Numbered from the stretch's first letter, positions 1 to 9,609 are shown. The stretch is 64,000 nt of DNA from CBDCWA01 sp965223255 (GCA_965223255.1 CBDCWA010000004.1:2852001-2916000); one strand, 5' to 3'. The notes: generated by a model not told the origin, from the letters alone. Program-made: numbers and translations.

Positions 1-876
1 AAGGCCCGACTGCTGCCCTGCCGGCAGATCAATCTGTGAGGGATCACCTGTTACAACCATTTTCGAGTTTTCCCCCAAACGGGTGAGAAACATCTTCATC
101 TGCATGGTTGTCGTGTTCTGAGCTTCATCGAGAATTACAAACGCATTTGCAAGTGTTCGCCCGCGCATGAATGCCAGCGGCGCAATCTCTATGACCCCTG
201 AATCGATATCACGTTCGACCTTTTCCGGCGCCAATACATCATAAAGCGCATCATAAAGCGGCCGCAGATAGGGATCGACTTTCTCTTTCATATCGCCAGG
301 GAGGAAACCCAATCGCTCGCCGGCTTCGACGGCCGGCCGTGATAGAATGATCCGCTCGACCAGGCCGCGTTCAAGGCACCGCGCCGCAAATGCGACAGCG
401 ATATAGGTTTTGCCGGTTCCGGCCGGGCCTATGCCGAACACAAGATCTTTGGCCTCCAGTGCTCGGATGTAGTCGGATTGCACTTTTGTGCGCGCCGTGA
501 CCAGTCGCTTACGCGTATTGATTTTTGCAGGCCCAGCATCACCGGGATCATCGTCCTCCGGCGAATGGCGTATCAGCCCATCGAAATCACCGGCTGCCAA
601 TGCTTCGCCCTTGGTCGCACGCTCGTAAAGCTTTTCCAGTACAAACTTTCCTGTTTCGCAGGCTGCCGCCGAGCCGTTGAGGACGACGACATTACCGTGC
701 GCATGCGCCTCGATGCCGAGGCGGTCCTCCAGCAGGGCCAGATGACTATCGTATTGCCCAAGCAGGAGATTAAGGGATCGATTGTCTTCGAAGGGGATGA
801 CGACCCGCACTGTGCTTTGCTTGGCTTTCGCCGAGCCGCCGGAACCAGCAACTGGTGAACCGCGATTTGCAGCCAA
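1..876 (-). CDS. phoH: PhoH family ATPase, C-terminus beyond the window edge
   Basis: The minus frame is open from a TTG start at 874-876 to base 1, giving 292 residues with no stop, so the C-terminus is missing. PhoH proteins usually have about 320-350 residues. The TTG start is supported by an AGGAGAG Shine-Dalgarno (SD) sequence about 7 nt upstream; no ATG fits. A Walker A motif GPAGTGKT lies at about residues 150-157, followed by YIAVA, as in the PhoH P-loop domain. An N-terminal KH-like segment (RLGIEAHAHGN) precedes it. PhoH is a cytoplasmic ATPase linked to RNA metabolism and phosphate stress; its exact reaction is unsettled. It follows miaB on the same strand after 196 bp, an arrangement common in alphaproteobacteria, where ybeY usually comes next. 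Confidence 0.9.
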   Translation of the reverse strand, partial: MAANRGSPVAGSGGSAKAKQSTVRVVIPFEDNRSLNLLLGQYDSHLALLEDRLGIEAHAHGNVVVLNGSAAACETGKFVLEKLYERATKGEALAAGDFDGLIRHSPEDDDPGDAGPAKINTRKRLVTARTKVQSDYIRALEAKDLVFGIGPAGTGKTYIAVAFAARCLERGLVERIILSRPAVEAGERLGFLPGDMKEKVDPYLRPLYDALYDVLAPEKVERDIDSGVIEIAPLAFMRGRTLANAFVILDEAQNTTTMQMKMFLTRLGENSKMVVTGDPSQIDLPAGQQSGL

Positions 877-1072
877 AATCAGCTCTCCTGGCCGTCGATC
901 AGCGCGCTGCCGATGACCGCCATGCTTGCGTGGATCTGAGATCTAAAGCTCATAAAGTCCCTATAGCCACAAAAAGCGAAAAATGGATTACGGGGCCTGC
1001 CCGCTATCCCGCCAACAGTTAGCCATAGCATCGGGCCGCAGATCAAGGCCCGAATCCTCAAAACCCCCGTCA

Positions 1073-2416
1073 TTATTGCATTTGAACAATGCCACCGAGG
1101 CTGTTGCGGCTTGAAGAGGATATTTCCACGTTGAAGATATGGCCGATGGCAGATGGCTCGGCATCGGCATGTACGGCTTGAAGATACGGCGATCGGCCAA
1201 TCAATTGCCCGCTGTGACGGCCGAATTTTTCGAACAGAACAGGAACTATTCGTCCGATGCACGCCGTGTTGAATTTACTTTGTTGGCTTTCCAGAAGTCG
1301 CTGCAGGCGCTGCAAGCGGTCATCTGCAACTTCGGTTGCGATCTGATCGTCAAGATTTGCAGCCGGCGTGCCAGGGCGGGCACTATACTTAAAGGAGTAG
1401 GCCTGGGCGAATTCGACCTGTCGAACGACATCCAGTGTCGCTTCAAACTCAGCATCGCTTTCACCAGGAAAGCCAACGATGATGTCTGTCGACAACGCGA
1501 TATCCGGGCGTGCACTTCGAATGCGATCCACCAGGCGCAGATAGTCGGCAATCGTATGCTTTCTGTTCATGCCAGCCAGTACACGGTCGGATCCGGCCTG
1601 AAACGGCAAGTGTAGATGCGGCATCAGCGCATTGACGTCACGATGCGCACGAACGAGATCATCCGTCATGTCGCAGGGGTGACTGGTCGTATAGCGCAAT
1701 CGATCAAGCCCATCGATCTCGTCCAGTCTGCGGATGAGAGCCGCCAATGACCAACTCTCGCCATCTGGTCCCTCACCATGATAGCCGTTGACGTTTTGCC
1801 CAAGCAGCGTGATCTCCTTCACGCCTCGTGCGACCAGCGCCATGGCCTCTTCGACGATCGAGAGTACGGGACGGGAATATTCAATCCCGCGGGTATAAGG
1901 CACGACGCAGAACGTGCAGAATTTATCGCAACCTTCTTGCACGGTCAGGAAGGCGCTCGCCTGGCGCCGCGCGGTGCGCTGTGGCAAGTGCTCGAATTTA
2001 TCCTCGTCTGGGAACTCCGTATCAACGAGGCGTTGGCCATCACGCGATGCTTTGGTGACGAGATCGCCTAAGCGGTGATAGCTCTGCGGTCCTACGACGA
2101 CGTCGACCACCGGCGCACGCCTTAGAATTTCTTCGCCTTCTGCCTGTGCCACACAGCCAGCCACCGTGACCACTGTCGACTTACCTTCGCCCGCCCGTTC
2201 GGATTTGAGTTGTGCGACCCGGCCAAGTTCGGAATAAATTTTTTCGGCCGCCTTTTCGCGAATGTGGCACGTATTGAGAACGATAATATCAGCGTCCTGC
2301 ATGTCGGACGTTTGACGGTATCCCCGCGTGCCAAGCGCTTCGCCCATGCGCTCGCCGTCGTAGACGTTCATTTGGCAGCCGTATGCTTTGATAAAGACCT
2401 TTTTGCCATCCTGCAT
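1073..2416 (-). CDS. miaB: tRNA-2-methylthio-N6-dimethylallyladenosine synthase MiaB
   Basis: This is a radical-SAM methylthiotransferase that converts i6A37 to ms2i6A37 in tRNAs reading UNN codons. From the ATG at 2414-2416 the protein has 447 residues. The N-terminal MTTase domain has its three cluster cysteines at about C14 (YGCQMN), C50 (NTCHIREKA) and C88 (VAGCVAQ). The radical-SAM motif CDKFCTFC has cysteines at about 163, 167 and 170. A C-terminal TRAM domain ends the protein. The frame is open further upstream to a TTG at 2485, but that extension looks noncoding, and a GTG directly before the ATG is an alternative start. It is probably expressed with phoH downstream. In many rhizobia a fur gene sits between plsC and miaB; none is present here. 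Confidence 0.95.
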   Translation of the reverse strand: MQDGKKVFIKAYGCQMNVYDGERMGEALGTRGYRQTSDMQDADIIVLNTCHIREKAAEKIYSELGRVAQLKSERAGEGKSTVVTVAGCVAQAEGEEILRRAPVVDVVVGPQSYHRLGDLVTKASRDGQRLVDTEFPDEDKFEHLPQRTARRQASAFLTVQEGCDKFCTFCVVPYTRGIEYSRPVLSIVEEAMALVARGVKEITLLGQNVNGYHGEGPDGESWSLAALIRRLDEIDGLDRLRYTTSHPCDMTDDLVRAHRDVNALMPHLHLPFQAGSDRVLAGMNRKHTIADYLRLVDRIRSARPDIALSTDIIVGFPGESDAEFEATLDVVRQVEFAQAYSFKYSARPGTPAANLDDQIATEVADDRLQRLQRLLESQQSKFNTACIGRIVPVLFEKFGRHSGQLIGRSPYLQAVHADAEPSAIGHIFNVEISSSSRNSLGGIVQMQ

Positions 2417-2552
2417 CACACGTTCACCGTCCAGCACAAAACGCCCGTTATACAATGCCCAACACCAAGTGCTCACGCCACACAACAGAGCCCCTATTCC
2501 GCCGGGTCAACGTTCGACGGAAAGTATGACTCCGCCACCCAAACGATAGGTT

Positions 2553-2576
2553 AACGGCTCCAAGCTCGGAGCCGTT
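2553..2576. terminator. 9-bp perfect hairpin between plsC and miaB, possible terminator
   Basis: The arms AACGGCTCC (2553-2561) and GGAGCCGTT (2568-2576) form a perfect stem with a 6-nt loop in the 308-bp gap between plsC and miaB. Neither strand has a strong T-run after the stem (the plus side reads TCTGC), so a terminator role for the upstream minus-strand genes is only possible. The rest of the gap, 2417-2724, holds no gene I can support. Confidence 0.35.
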
Positions 2577-2724
2577 TCTGCACTGCAGCATAAATGAACG
2601 CTAACCGCAATTGCAACCAATGTGACCTGTGACAAACGGCAGCTCAGGGGAAATTTTGAGCATAAGAAATTGAATTATAATAATTAATACGCCTCCTCCC
2701 GTATCCGCTTATCATGTCGGCATT

Positions 2725-3591
2725 CTATTGCGTCGGCGGCCCCTCTAAGTGACCATTGCGTCGCAGCAATCCAACCAAGGTTTCCCGAATTTCGATTTCT
2801 GTTTCCTGAGCCAGATGCTTACGATCCTTAAATTCGTCAAGCCGCCGCGGCGTTCCGATATGAATATGCACATCGATCGGTCCGGCCTGCAGCAGGCTCC
2901 AGGCGTGGCTAACCAACCCCATTTCACCGTACCATCCGGTGAGCTGTGCCCGTTCTGCCCGACTGAGCGGGACCCCGTGCAGATGTGTGTAGGCAACAGT
3001 AAGCGATTGGACCAGTGCAGCGCCGGCTGGCTCGGCGTCGACACCCCTTGTTGGTTTTGCGGCTGCAAACAGGGATGTTTTGAAATTCAACAATCGATTG
3101 CCGTCGCTGGATGTACCCTCTGCAAAGAGCACGACATTGTCGCCCTGTGCCAATCGCCCGATGATTTCGTTGGCGGTCTGCCCGGCGCTTTGACGTCGCG
3201 CCCGATCGACGAAGACTGTGCGTTGTAGCCTGGCCAACGACGCAACAAGTGGCCAGCCTCGCACCTCATGTTTTGCTACAAAGCTGAGTGGGCCCACAGC
3301 CGAGATCACCGGAATATCAAGCCAGCTTGAATGATTGGCAACAATCAGTGCGGCACGACCCGGTGTCAGGTTGCCCTTGGTATGGATGCGGATGCCGAGG
3401 AGTCGGCACAGATTACGATGATACCAAACGGGGAGCGCCTTCGCATATTGCGACTTGGTCATCAAAAGCAGGCCCTGAACCGGCATCAGCGGCAACGTCA
3501 AACCAAGGAAGCCCATAAGGCGGGCCATCGCACAAAGCTTTGCCGCCCACCCAGGCGCTTCATGATGTATCTCCGGTTTCGACATCGTCAC
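2725..3591 (-). CDS. plsC: 1-acyl-sn-glycerol-3-phosphate acyltransferase (PlsC family)
   Basis: This enzyme transfers an acyl chain to lysophosphatidic acid in membrane phospholipid synthesis. The 288-residue protein has a hydrophobic N-terminal segment (about residues 18-45), the catalytic NHSSWLD (HX4D) motif at about 86-92, and FAEGTSSDG (the EGT block) further on. The start used is GTG at 3589-3591, with AGAGG 7 nt upstream; an in-frame ATG two codons later is possible. It is followed by miaB in the same direction. A relative, OlsA, acylates lyso-ornithine lipid, and an olsB-like gene lies at 19.3 kb, so an OlsA role cannot be excluded from sequence alone. Confidence 0.88.
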   Translation of the reverse strand: MTMSKPEIHHEAPGWAAKLCAMARLMGFLGLTLPLMPVQGLLLMTKSQYAKALPVWYHRNLCRLLGIRIHTKGNLTPGRAALIVANHSSWLDIPVISAVGPLSFVAKHEVRGWPLVASLARLQRTVFVDRARRQSAGQTANEIIGRLAQGDNVVLFAEGTSSDGNRLLNFKTSLFAAAKPTRGVDAEPAGAALVQSLTVAYTHLHGVPLSRAERAQLTGWYGEMGLVSHAWSLLQAGPIDVHIHIGTPRRLDEFKDRKHLAQETEIEIRETLVGLLRRNGHLEGPPTQ

Positions 3592-3644
3592 AGCTGTGCC
3601 TCTAACGATTCAAATTTGAAGCATGCAACTCCACACCACACATG

Positions 3645-4094
3645 TTACAGCCCCCGGCACATAATGACAGCATCGCCCGGGCGCGCCCGCCCGCTGGTAT
3701 AATAGTTCTTGCGCCGCCCGGTTTCCATAAAGTCGAACGCCTCATAGAGCGCTATCGCCGGGCGATTGTCGTCTGCAACCTCCAGCATTAGCTGTTTTGC
3801 GCCTTGTTCACGGAGGTGTAAGAGCAAAGCCTGCAACAACAGGGCGCCGATCCCTTTGCGCTGCGCTGCAGCCGCGACACCTATCGACAATATTTCAGCT
3901 TCATCGGCGGTAAATTGGCAAAGGACAAAGCCGCAGAGGCTATGGTCCTGGCGCGCGCCAAGGGCCAGCGACGTCGGTAGAGATAGGATGTCGCGAACGC
4001 TTTTTGGGTCCCAGCCATCAGAAAACAAGCCTGAATGTAGTCGTGCGATGTCGTCGGCATGCGAATAGTCCAGTCTGGTAATTTGAGGTTCCAT
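3645..4094 (-). CDS. rimI: RimI-like ribosomal protein N-acetyltransferase
   Basis: A 149-residue GNAT acetyltransferase, related to the enzyme that acetylates the N-terminal alanine of ribosomal protein S18. The acetyl-CoA-binding signature is AAAAQRKGIGALLLQALL, and the C-terminal half has the family pattern LEVADDNRPAIALYEAFDF with NYYTSG. It starts 22 bp after tsaB ends, the tsaB-rimI order seen in many bacteria, so co-transcription is likely. The actual target cannot be told from sequence. Confidence 0.88.
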   Translation of the reverse strand: MEPQITRLDYSHADDIARLHSGLFSDGWDPKSVRDILSLPTSLALGARQDHSLCGFVLCQFTADEAEILSIGVAAAAQRKGIGALLLQALLLHLREQGAKQLMLEVADDNRPAIALYEAFDFMETGRRKNYYTSGRARPGDAVIMCRGL

Positions 4095-4116
4095 TCGCGT
4101 TTATTGTGTAACCAAT

Positions 4117-4791
4117 TCAGGTCGCTCGAATTTGCGGTTCCGCGTCCGGCGGCCGGACATAGTTCGGCACCGGCATTTTCGACGCGGGCGTACGCGTCGC
4201 TGCCATGGCAGCCAACGTTTCGGCATCCGGCCACTGGACCTTAGATCGGATGTGATGCGCGGGATCAGCCATCGCAGATATTAAGATGTCGGAACCGGCC
4301 CCAGCAATAATGACCGGCAATTGCGGTGCCGCCTTGCCGGCTGCGTCGCATGCAACAGCCATAACGTCAGTGGTAGGGCTGGCGTCAGCATCGAAGTCCT
4401 GAACATAGAGATGTCCGCGTCCGGCCGGCATCGCCACTCTGATCGGCAGCGCTAGCAGTGGTTCTGCGCGTTTTGCACGTGCCGCAACGATTTCCAGGCT
4501 CGCAATACCGACCACCGGTGCTGATATTGCAAGCGCGATCGCGCGTACCACAGAAAGCCCGACACGCACTCCGGTAAACGTGCCGGGACCCGTGCTGACG
4601 GCCAGTCGGTCGATATCACTGAATGCCAGTCCAGCTTCCGACATTACAGACTTGATCATCGGGATTACGGCCTCGGCATGTCCACGCATCATATCGTCGC
4701 TTGCAAGCACTGCGCGCGGCGCGGCATCCCCGGTCGATAGACTGCACACCGAGCAGCAACCCGAACTGGTTTCGACGGCAAGAAGGTTCAT
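4117..4791 (-). CDS. tsaB: tRNA threonylcarbamoyladenosine biosynthesis protein TsaB
   Basis: TsaB is a partner of TsaD/TsaE in forming t6A37 of ANN-decoding tRNAs. The 224-residue protein starts with MNLLAVETSSG, the family N-terminus. It carries STGPGTFTGVRVG at about residues 65-77, the TsaB hallmark, and ends with NYVRPPDAE. The open frame extends upstream to 5151, but that part is the shadow of the nitroreductase gene. The ATG at 4789-4791 gives the family length. The TsaD partner is not in this window. Confidence 0.93.
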   Translation of the reverse strand: MNLLAVETSSGCCSVCSLSTGDAAPRAVLASDDMMRGHAEAVIPMIKSVMSEAGLAFSDIDRLAVSTGPGTFTGVRVGLSVVRAIALAISAPVVGIASLEIVAARAKRAEPLLALPIRVAMPAGRGHLYVQDFDADASPTTDVMAVACDAAGKAAPQLPVIIAGAGSDILISAMADPAHHIRSKVQWPDAETLAAMAATRTPASKMPVPNYVRPPDAEPQIRAT

Positions 4792-4867
4792 TTTGATCAA
4801 TTTTTTTGTTCTGTGCCAACCGCGGCTCTCAACGACGGCCATGGCAATACAAGCGAGGCCCCATGGC

Positions 4868-5458
4868 TCAAATGACCCGCGCCATTTCCTCGAAACTGAA
4901 CCGTGGCAGGCGATCGAACACGCCGGCTGGGTCGCCATACCCCAATGAACAGATGAAGTTGGACTTGATGGTCGTTTCTGCGAAAAATTCGGCGTCCACA
5001 CCGGCATTGTCGAATCCCGACATCGGCCCGGTGTCGAGCCCAAGCGCCCGCGCTGCGATAATAAGATAGGCGCCTTGCAATGTGCCATTTCGGAAAGCCG
5101 TTTCCTCCGCCAATGCCTCACTGGTGGTGAACCAGCTCTTGGCGTCGGCATGTGGGAAGAGCTTCGTCAGATGATCATAGAACTTGAGGTCGTGACCAAT
5201 GATTGCCGTCACAGGCGCTGCCATGGTCTTGTCCCGGTTGGCCGAAGACAAGTGTGGTTTCAATCGTTCTTTTGCCTCCGGCGAACGAATAAATAGCAGG
5301 CGTGCCGGCATGCAATTGGCACTTGTAGGCCCCATTTTCATGACGTCGACCAATTGATGCAGCAGGCGGTCAGGCACGTCCTTGTCCAGCCACTTGTTCT
5401 GGGTTCGCGCTGTCATGAAAATTTGGTCGAGCGCTTGCTTGTCAATCGACTGAGCCAT
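4868..5458 (-). CDS. rutE: nitroreductase family protein, RutE-like (malonic semialdehyde reductase)
   Basis: A 196-residue flavin (FMN) oxidoreductase. The sequence closely resembles RutE/YcdJ-type proteins as I know them: KMGPTSANCMPARLLF near residue 42, LSSANRDKTMAAPVTAI, WFTTSEALAEETAFRNG, and GLDTGPMSGFD. RutE reduces malonic semialdehyde to 3-hydroxypropionate in pyrimidine catabolism. No other rut gene is nearby, so a general reductive detoxification role is equally possible. It lies between nfuA and tsaB, all on the minus strand. Confidence 0.82.
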   Translation of the reverse strand: MAQSIDKQALDQIFMTARTQNKWLDKDVPDRLLHQLVDVMKMGPTSANCMPARLLFIRSPEAKERLKPHLSSANRDKTMAAPVTAIIGHDLKFYDHLTKLFPHADAKSWFTTSEALAEETAFRNGTLQGAYLIIAARALGLDTGPMSGFDNAGVDAEFFAETTIKSNFICSLGYGDPAGVFDRLPRFSFEEMARVI

Positions 5459-5531
5459 TCACATCTCCACTCATCACCTGCTCACCATCGTGATGGCTAT
5501 CACAAACCAATTGGCGACACTGGCAAACAGA

Positions 5532-6083
5532 TCAAATCGCCTGCACCTCCTCGACCTCCGGACAGAAGTGGCGCAACAGATTTTCGATCCCGTTCTTCAG
5601 CGTCGCCGTGGAGCTCGGACAACCGGCACAGGCCCCGCGCATATGCAGGTAAACAATACCGTCGCGAAAACCGTGAAAGGTGATGTCGCCGCCATCGTTG
5701 GCAACCGCTGGGCGTACGCGCGTATCCAAGAGTTCTTTAATGGTTTCAACGACTGCAATATCCTTGTCATCGAAATCCTCGGCGATCGCCGCTTCGCCAT
5801 CGCCCTCGATCACGGCACTGCCTGACATGAAATGATCCATGATCGCGCCTAGGATTTCAGGCTTAAGGTGCTGCCATTCCGCCTCCCCTTTTGTCACCGA
5901 AATAAAATCGGATCCGAGGAACACACCTTTGATGCCGTCAATGGCAAACAAACGCGTTGCGAGCGGTGACTGGGCGGCCGCCTCAGCATCGCGATAGTCT
6001 GCGCTGCCATCCTGCATGACCTCGCGGCCTGGCAAGAACTTAAGTGTTTCCGGATTAGGCGTCGCTTCCGTCTGTATGAACAT
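5532..6083 (-). CDS. nfuA: NifU-like Fe-S scaffold/carrier protein (NfuA)
   Basis: A 183-residue protein with an N-terminal Nfu_N domain (MFIQTEATPNPETLKFLPG) and a C-terminal NifU domain. The cluster-binding CxxC is at about C152/C155 in RGACAGCPSS. It accepts 4Fe-4S clusters and delivers them to apoproteins under oxidative or iron stress. The lone Nfu_N plus NifU layout, without the degenerate A-type domain of gamma-proteobacterial NfuA, is the usual alphaproteobacterial and mitochondrial form. Its position by usp and trpS matches many rhizobial genomes. Confidence 0.93.
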   Translation of the reverse strand: MFIQTEATPNPETLKFLPGREVMQDGSADYRDAEAAAQSPLATRLFAIDGIKGVFLGSDFISVTKGEAEWQHLKPEILGAIMDHFMSGSAVIEGDGEAAIAEDFDDKDIAVVETIKELLDTRVRPAVANDGGDITFHGFRDGIVYLHMRGACAGCPSSTATLKNGIENLLRHFCPEVEEVQAI

Positions 6084-6217
6084 CTAAGGTCTCCCGAGAA
6101 AAGCCGTTGGGCGTCTGGCGGCCAATTGTTGTCGCCAAGGGGTCATACCGCCCCTATCACATGGCGTCCATCACTTCAAAGTCGAGTGTGACCATTAAGG
6201 TGGGTTCAGATGCGCTG

Positions 6218-6727
6218 TCAGGCAAGAGCCTTTAGATCATCGAGCGTCATGTCGCCCGGAACAATAACGATCGGCACCGGGAAGGTTCCGGCCGATTTAC
6301 CCAATCCGAGCGATGAGACGAGCGGTCCTGGACCGCTTTGTTCGGTCGACGCACCGAGCACCAGGATCGCAATATCCTCATCATCTTCGATGTGGCCGGT
6401 GATTTCCTCGATATTCTTACCTTCCCGAACAACTTCTTCGGTTACGACATTGTCAAATCCGGCATTATTCAACTTGCGTCTAAACAGTCGGAACAGGGCT
6501 TTGGCCTTATTCGTTTCCTCTTCCATCTGCACCTGGCGCACGCCCATCCAATGCTGGAAGTTTTGTGGCTCGATGATGTAAAGCATGACGATGGTGCCGC
6601 TCGTATGTGCAATACGACTGGCGCAGAAATAGAGCGCGGCATCAACTTCCGGAGACTCATCTACGAAAAGCAGATACTTCCGGTGGTGCCCTTCTTCGTA
6701 AGATCGCCGTTTCTTTGTTGTCGTCAT
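6218..6727 (-). CDS. universal stress protein family
   Basis: A single-domain Usp of 169 residues with a basic N-terminal extension (TTTKKRRSYEEGHHRK). The core starts with YLLFVDESPEVDAAL. The ligand-binding pattern of this family is visible as LVLGASTEQSGPGP, followed by GTFPVPIVIVPGDM. USP proteins act in the cytosol under starvation or oxidative stress, often binding ATP or AMP; no substrate can be inferred. It is separated from trpS by 129 bp and from nfuA by 134 bp. Confidence 0.88.
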   Translation of the reverse strand: MTTTKKRRSYEEGHHRKYLLFVDESPEVDAALYFCASRIAHTSGTIVMLYIIEPQNFQHWMGVRQVQMEEETNKAKALFRLFRRKLNNAGFDNVVTEEVVREGKNIEEITGHIEDDEDIAILVLGASTEQSGPGPLVSSLGLGKSAGTFPVPIVIVPGDMTLDDLKALA

Positions 6728-6856
6728 GCCTGCATGCTGCCACGTGTCGGGGTGCTCGGCAACATAATCTCCGTGTATGACATAAAACTATTATTGCACT
6801 GGGGTGCGGCCTGAGTGTCGCAGCGGGCACTTTCAAGACGCCAAGATACGACGCGG

Positions 6857-7906
6857 TTACGACCCGACAAAACCCACAATTTTCCGCACATCGCGCATGA
6901 CGGGATCGGCAATTTCTCGCGCACGTTTGGCGCCGTTCGACAGAATTGTATCGATCGCCGCCGGATCGTCCATCATGCGGTTCATCTCTCCAGCGATCGG
7001 CGCCAACTTGGTGACACACACCTCCGCCAACGCTTTTTTGAAGGCTGAGAATTGCCCGCCACCGAATTCTGCCAGCACCTTCTCTTTGGTCGTATCGCTG
7101 AGTGCTGCGAATATGCCAACCAGGTTGTCCGCCTCCGGTCGACCGTCAAGGCCATTTACGTCGCCTGGCAGCGGTTCCGGATCGGTTTTGGCTTTTTGAA
7201 TTTTCTTTGCAATCGTATCGCGATCATCTGTCAAATTGATCCGTGACATTTCCGAGGCATCGGACTTCGACATTTTCTTTGTTCCATCACGCAAGCTCAT
7301 AACCCGTGTTGCAGGCCCGAGGATCACTGGTTCGGGCAGCGGGAAGAATTCGCCGCTGTCATAGCCGCAGGCAACAATTTCATCTGCGAAATCATTGTTG
7401 AATTTTTGGGCGATGTCGCGACAAAGTTCGAGGTGCTGCTTTTGATCGTCGCCAACGGGCACGTGTGTCGCACGATAGGCAAGAATGTCTGCCGCCATAA
7501 GTGTCGGATAGGCGTAAAGTCCTACGGAGGCGTTTTCCCGATCCTTGCCGGCCTTTTCCTTAAACTGTGTCATACGATTGAGCCAGCCGAGGCGCGCCAC
7601 GCAATTAAACAGCCAGGCGAGTTCTGCATGCGCGGCAACCTGACTTTGATTGAAGATAACCGAGCGCGATGCATCGACCCCGCACGCCATGTAGGCGGCG
7701 GTGACCAAGCGCGTCGCCTTGGTGAGTTCTTCAGGTCCACCCCAGATGTTGCGGGCCTGTGTGATGGCGTGCATATCGACGACGCAATAGATGCAGTCTT
7801 GCGTTTCCTGCAATTTGATCCACTGCAGCATGGCCCCCAGATAATTGCCAAGATGCAGGCTGCCGGTGGGCTGCATGCCCGAAAAGACCAGAGGTTTGTA
7901 CGTCAT
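6857..7906 (-). CDS. trpS: tryptophanyl-tRNA synthetase
   Basis: A class I aminoacyl-tRNA synthetase charging tRNA-Trp in the cytosol; 349 residues, the usual length. The HIGH-equivalent is PTGSLHLGNYLG at residues 13-24 and the KMSKS loop is exact at 211-215. The ATG at 7904-7906 is chosen because MTYKPLVFSG is the family N-terminus; an upstream in-frame start at 7939 only adds a noncoding-looking tail. It is downstream of murJ by 122 bp. Confidence 0.96.
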   Translation of the reverse strand: MTYKPLVFSGMQPTGSLHLGNYLGAMLQWIKLQETQDCIYCVVDMHAITQARNIWGGPEELTKATRLVTAAYMACGVDASRSVIFNQSQVAAHAELAWLFNCVARLGWLNRMTQFKEKAGKDRENASVGLYAYPTLMAADILAYRATHVPVGDDQKQHLELCRDIAQKFNNDFADEIVACGYDSGEFFPLPEPVILGPATRVMSLRDGTKKMSKSDASEMSRINLTDDRDTIAKKIQKAKTDPEPLPGDVNGLDGRPEADNLVGIFAALSDTTKEKVLAEFGGGQFSAFKKALAEVCVTKLAPIAGEMNRMMDDPAAIDTILSNGAKRAREIADPVMRDVRKIVGFVGS

Positions 7907-8028
7907 GTCGGCACTCGAAGTACGCGCCCAAGTCGGCATCGGCGACGGGCGCCAAAGTCGATGGGCTCGGGATTAGGGATCGTGCAAGGGATGGCTGGGC
8001 CAGCCGCCGCGCGATAGGTGCAGCCGCT

Positions 8029-9609
8029 TTATCCGGTCCGACGCAAGGATGCAAGGATACGCTTCAGATTTGCAGCGCCAGTGACCTGGCAAGTGACAAA
8101 ATACACCATGGCGCCGAGCCCCACCAAAAGCCCGAGCGATAGCAATTGTAACAGAAGGCCGCTCTTGGCGTTAAGGTATGGCGAGAGCTGATAAGCGCAA
8201 AGCCAGAGGACAAGGCCCATTACCGCGCTTGCCACAATGATCTTGGGCACCGCCACGACGATATCCTGATCGGCCTCGAATTGCCCGCGCCGGACCAATG
8301 TCGCCCATAGCAGGCCGGCATTGAGCCAGCCGCCGAGTGACGTGGCAACGGCAATACCCAGATGCGCCATCCATCCAATTTCACGAAACACGAAGAACAA
8401 TATGGCCGAGCCGAGGGTATTGGCAGTAAGACTGATTGCTGCGATTTTCATCGGGGTTTTAGTATCCTCACGGGCAAAAAATGCCGGCGAGAATACCTTT
8501 ATGAGAACGAAAGCCGGCAATCCGGCCGCAAAAATCGCCAGCGCCGCCGCCGTCGCCGTCGTATCCGCCGCCGAAAATGCGCCACGCTCAAACAGCACAT
8601 GGACGATCGGCCACGGAATTATGGCCAATGCCGTCGCTGCCGGGATTGTCAGCAACATCGAAAATTCAAGCGACCGATTGAGGCTTGCCTGTGCCTGAAC
8701 GTCATCGCGAGCCCTTAGGTTTCGCGACAACTCAGGCAGCAGCACGACGCCCACCGCAATGCCGACCAGCGCCAGCGGCAGTTCATAAACCCGGTCTGCG
8801 AAATAGAGGTGTGAGACGGCGCCATCCTGCAGCGAGGCAATGATCGTGCCGACCAGAATATTTATTTGGGTGATGCCGCCTGCAATGACGCCGGGAATGC
8901 CGAGCATCACAAGCTGGCGCATGTCGCCGCTCCACCTAGGCCAGCGCAAGCGAAGCCAGAAATTGCTTCGACGGATGCCATGGAGCAAGAGAACAAGTTG
9001 CAGAATACCGGCTGCAAAAACGCCCCACGCCAAGACGATCCCCGCCCGCGGTTCATTGCGATACCCCATGGCTGTGGCAACGAGCATCGCGCCGATCAGC
9101 GTCAGGTTGAGAATGATCGATACTGCGGCACTTGCTGCAAACCGCCCGAACGAGTTGAGAACGCCTGACAGCAATGCCACGAGCGACATGCAAAGGAGAT
9201 AGGGAAAGGCGATGCGCGACAGCAATACAGCCAGATCAAATTTATCAGGCGTATCTGCGAAGCCCGGCGCGATAATGTACATCAGCCATGGCATCAGGAT
9301 CATCGCTACAGCCGAGATGAGGACCAAAACGAAGACCAGCCCGGCCATCGCCTCTTCGGCAAACGCCCTTGCAGCATCACGGCCCTCGCCTTCGAGGCGC
9401 TTTGCAAACAGCGGCACGAATGCGGAGTTAAAGGCCCCCTCGCCGAATAACCGGCGAAACAGATTCGGGAAACGAAAGGCGACAAAAAAGCTGTCGGCAA
9501 CCATGCCGGTACCCAACACCGCAGCAATAAAAATATCGCGCACGAATCCCAGCACCCGGCTGAGCATGGTTAGGCTGCCAACAGTGGCGAAGGACCTATA
9601 GAGGGACAT
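8029..9609 (-). CDS. murJ: lipid II flippase MurJ (MviN)
   Basis: An integral membrane protein of the MOP superfamily, 526 residues with about 14 hydrophobic segments. It moves lipid II across the inner membrane for peptidoglycan synthesis. The N-terminus LSRVLGFVRDIFIAAVLG and the segments FRFPNLFRRLFGEGAF and SHLYFADRVYELPLALVG are MurJ signatures. The last carries an arginine equivalent to one needed for function in E. coli. It is followed by trpS, a frequent alphaproteobacterial pairing. Confidence 0.95.
   Translation of the reverse strand: MSLYRSFATVGSLTMLSRVLGFVRDIFIAAVLGTGMVADSFFVAFRFPNLFRRLFGEGAFNSAFVPLFAKRLEGEGRDAARAFAEEAMAGLVFVLVLISAVAMILMPWLMYIIAPGFADTPDKFDLAVLLSRIAFPYLLCMSLVALLSGVLNSFGRFAASAAVSIILNLTLIGAMLVATAMGYRNEPRAGIVLAWGVFAAGILQLVLLLHGIRRSNFWLRLRWPRWSGDMRQLVMLGIPGVIAGGITQINILVGTIIASLQDGAVSHLYFADRVYELPLALVGIAVGVVLLPELSRNLRARDDVQAQASLNRSLEFSMLLTIPAATALAIIPWPIVHVLFERGAFSAADTTATAAALAIFAAGLPAFVLIKVFSPAFFAREDTKTPMKIAAISLTANTLGSAILFFVFREIGWMAHLGIAVATSLGGWLNAGLLWATLVRRGQFEADQDIVVAVPKIIVASAVMGLVLWLCAYQLSPYLNAKSGLLLQLLSLGLLVGLGAMVYFVTCQVTGAANLKRILASLRRTG

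Noticed and set aside
879..1262. 127-residue minus frame between phoH and miaB
   Set aside because: Much of it overlaps the miaB 3' end in another frame and the rest has no SD or recognisable sequence.
4792..5151. N-terminal 119-residue extension of the tsaB frame
   Set aside because: It lies wholly over the nitroreductase gene in another frame and has shadow-like composition; TsaB has its normal N-terminus at 4791.
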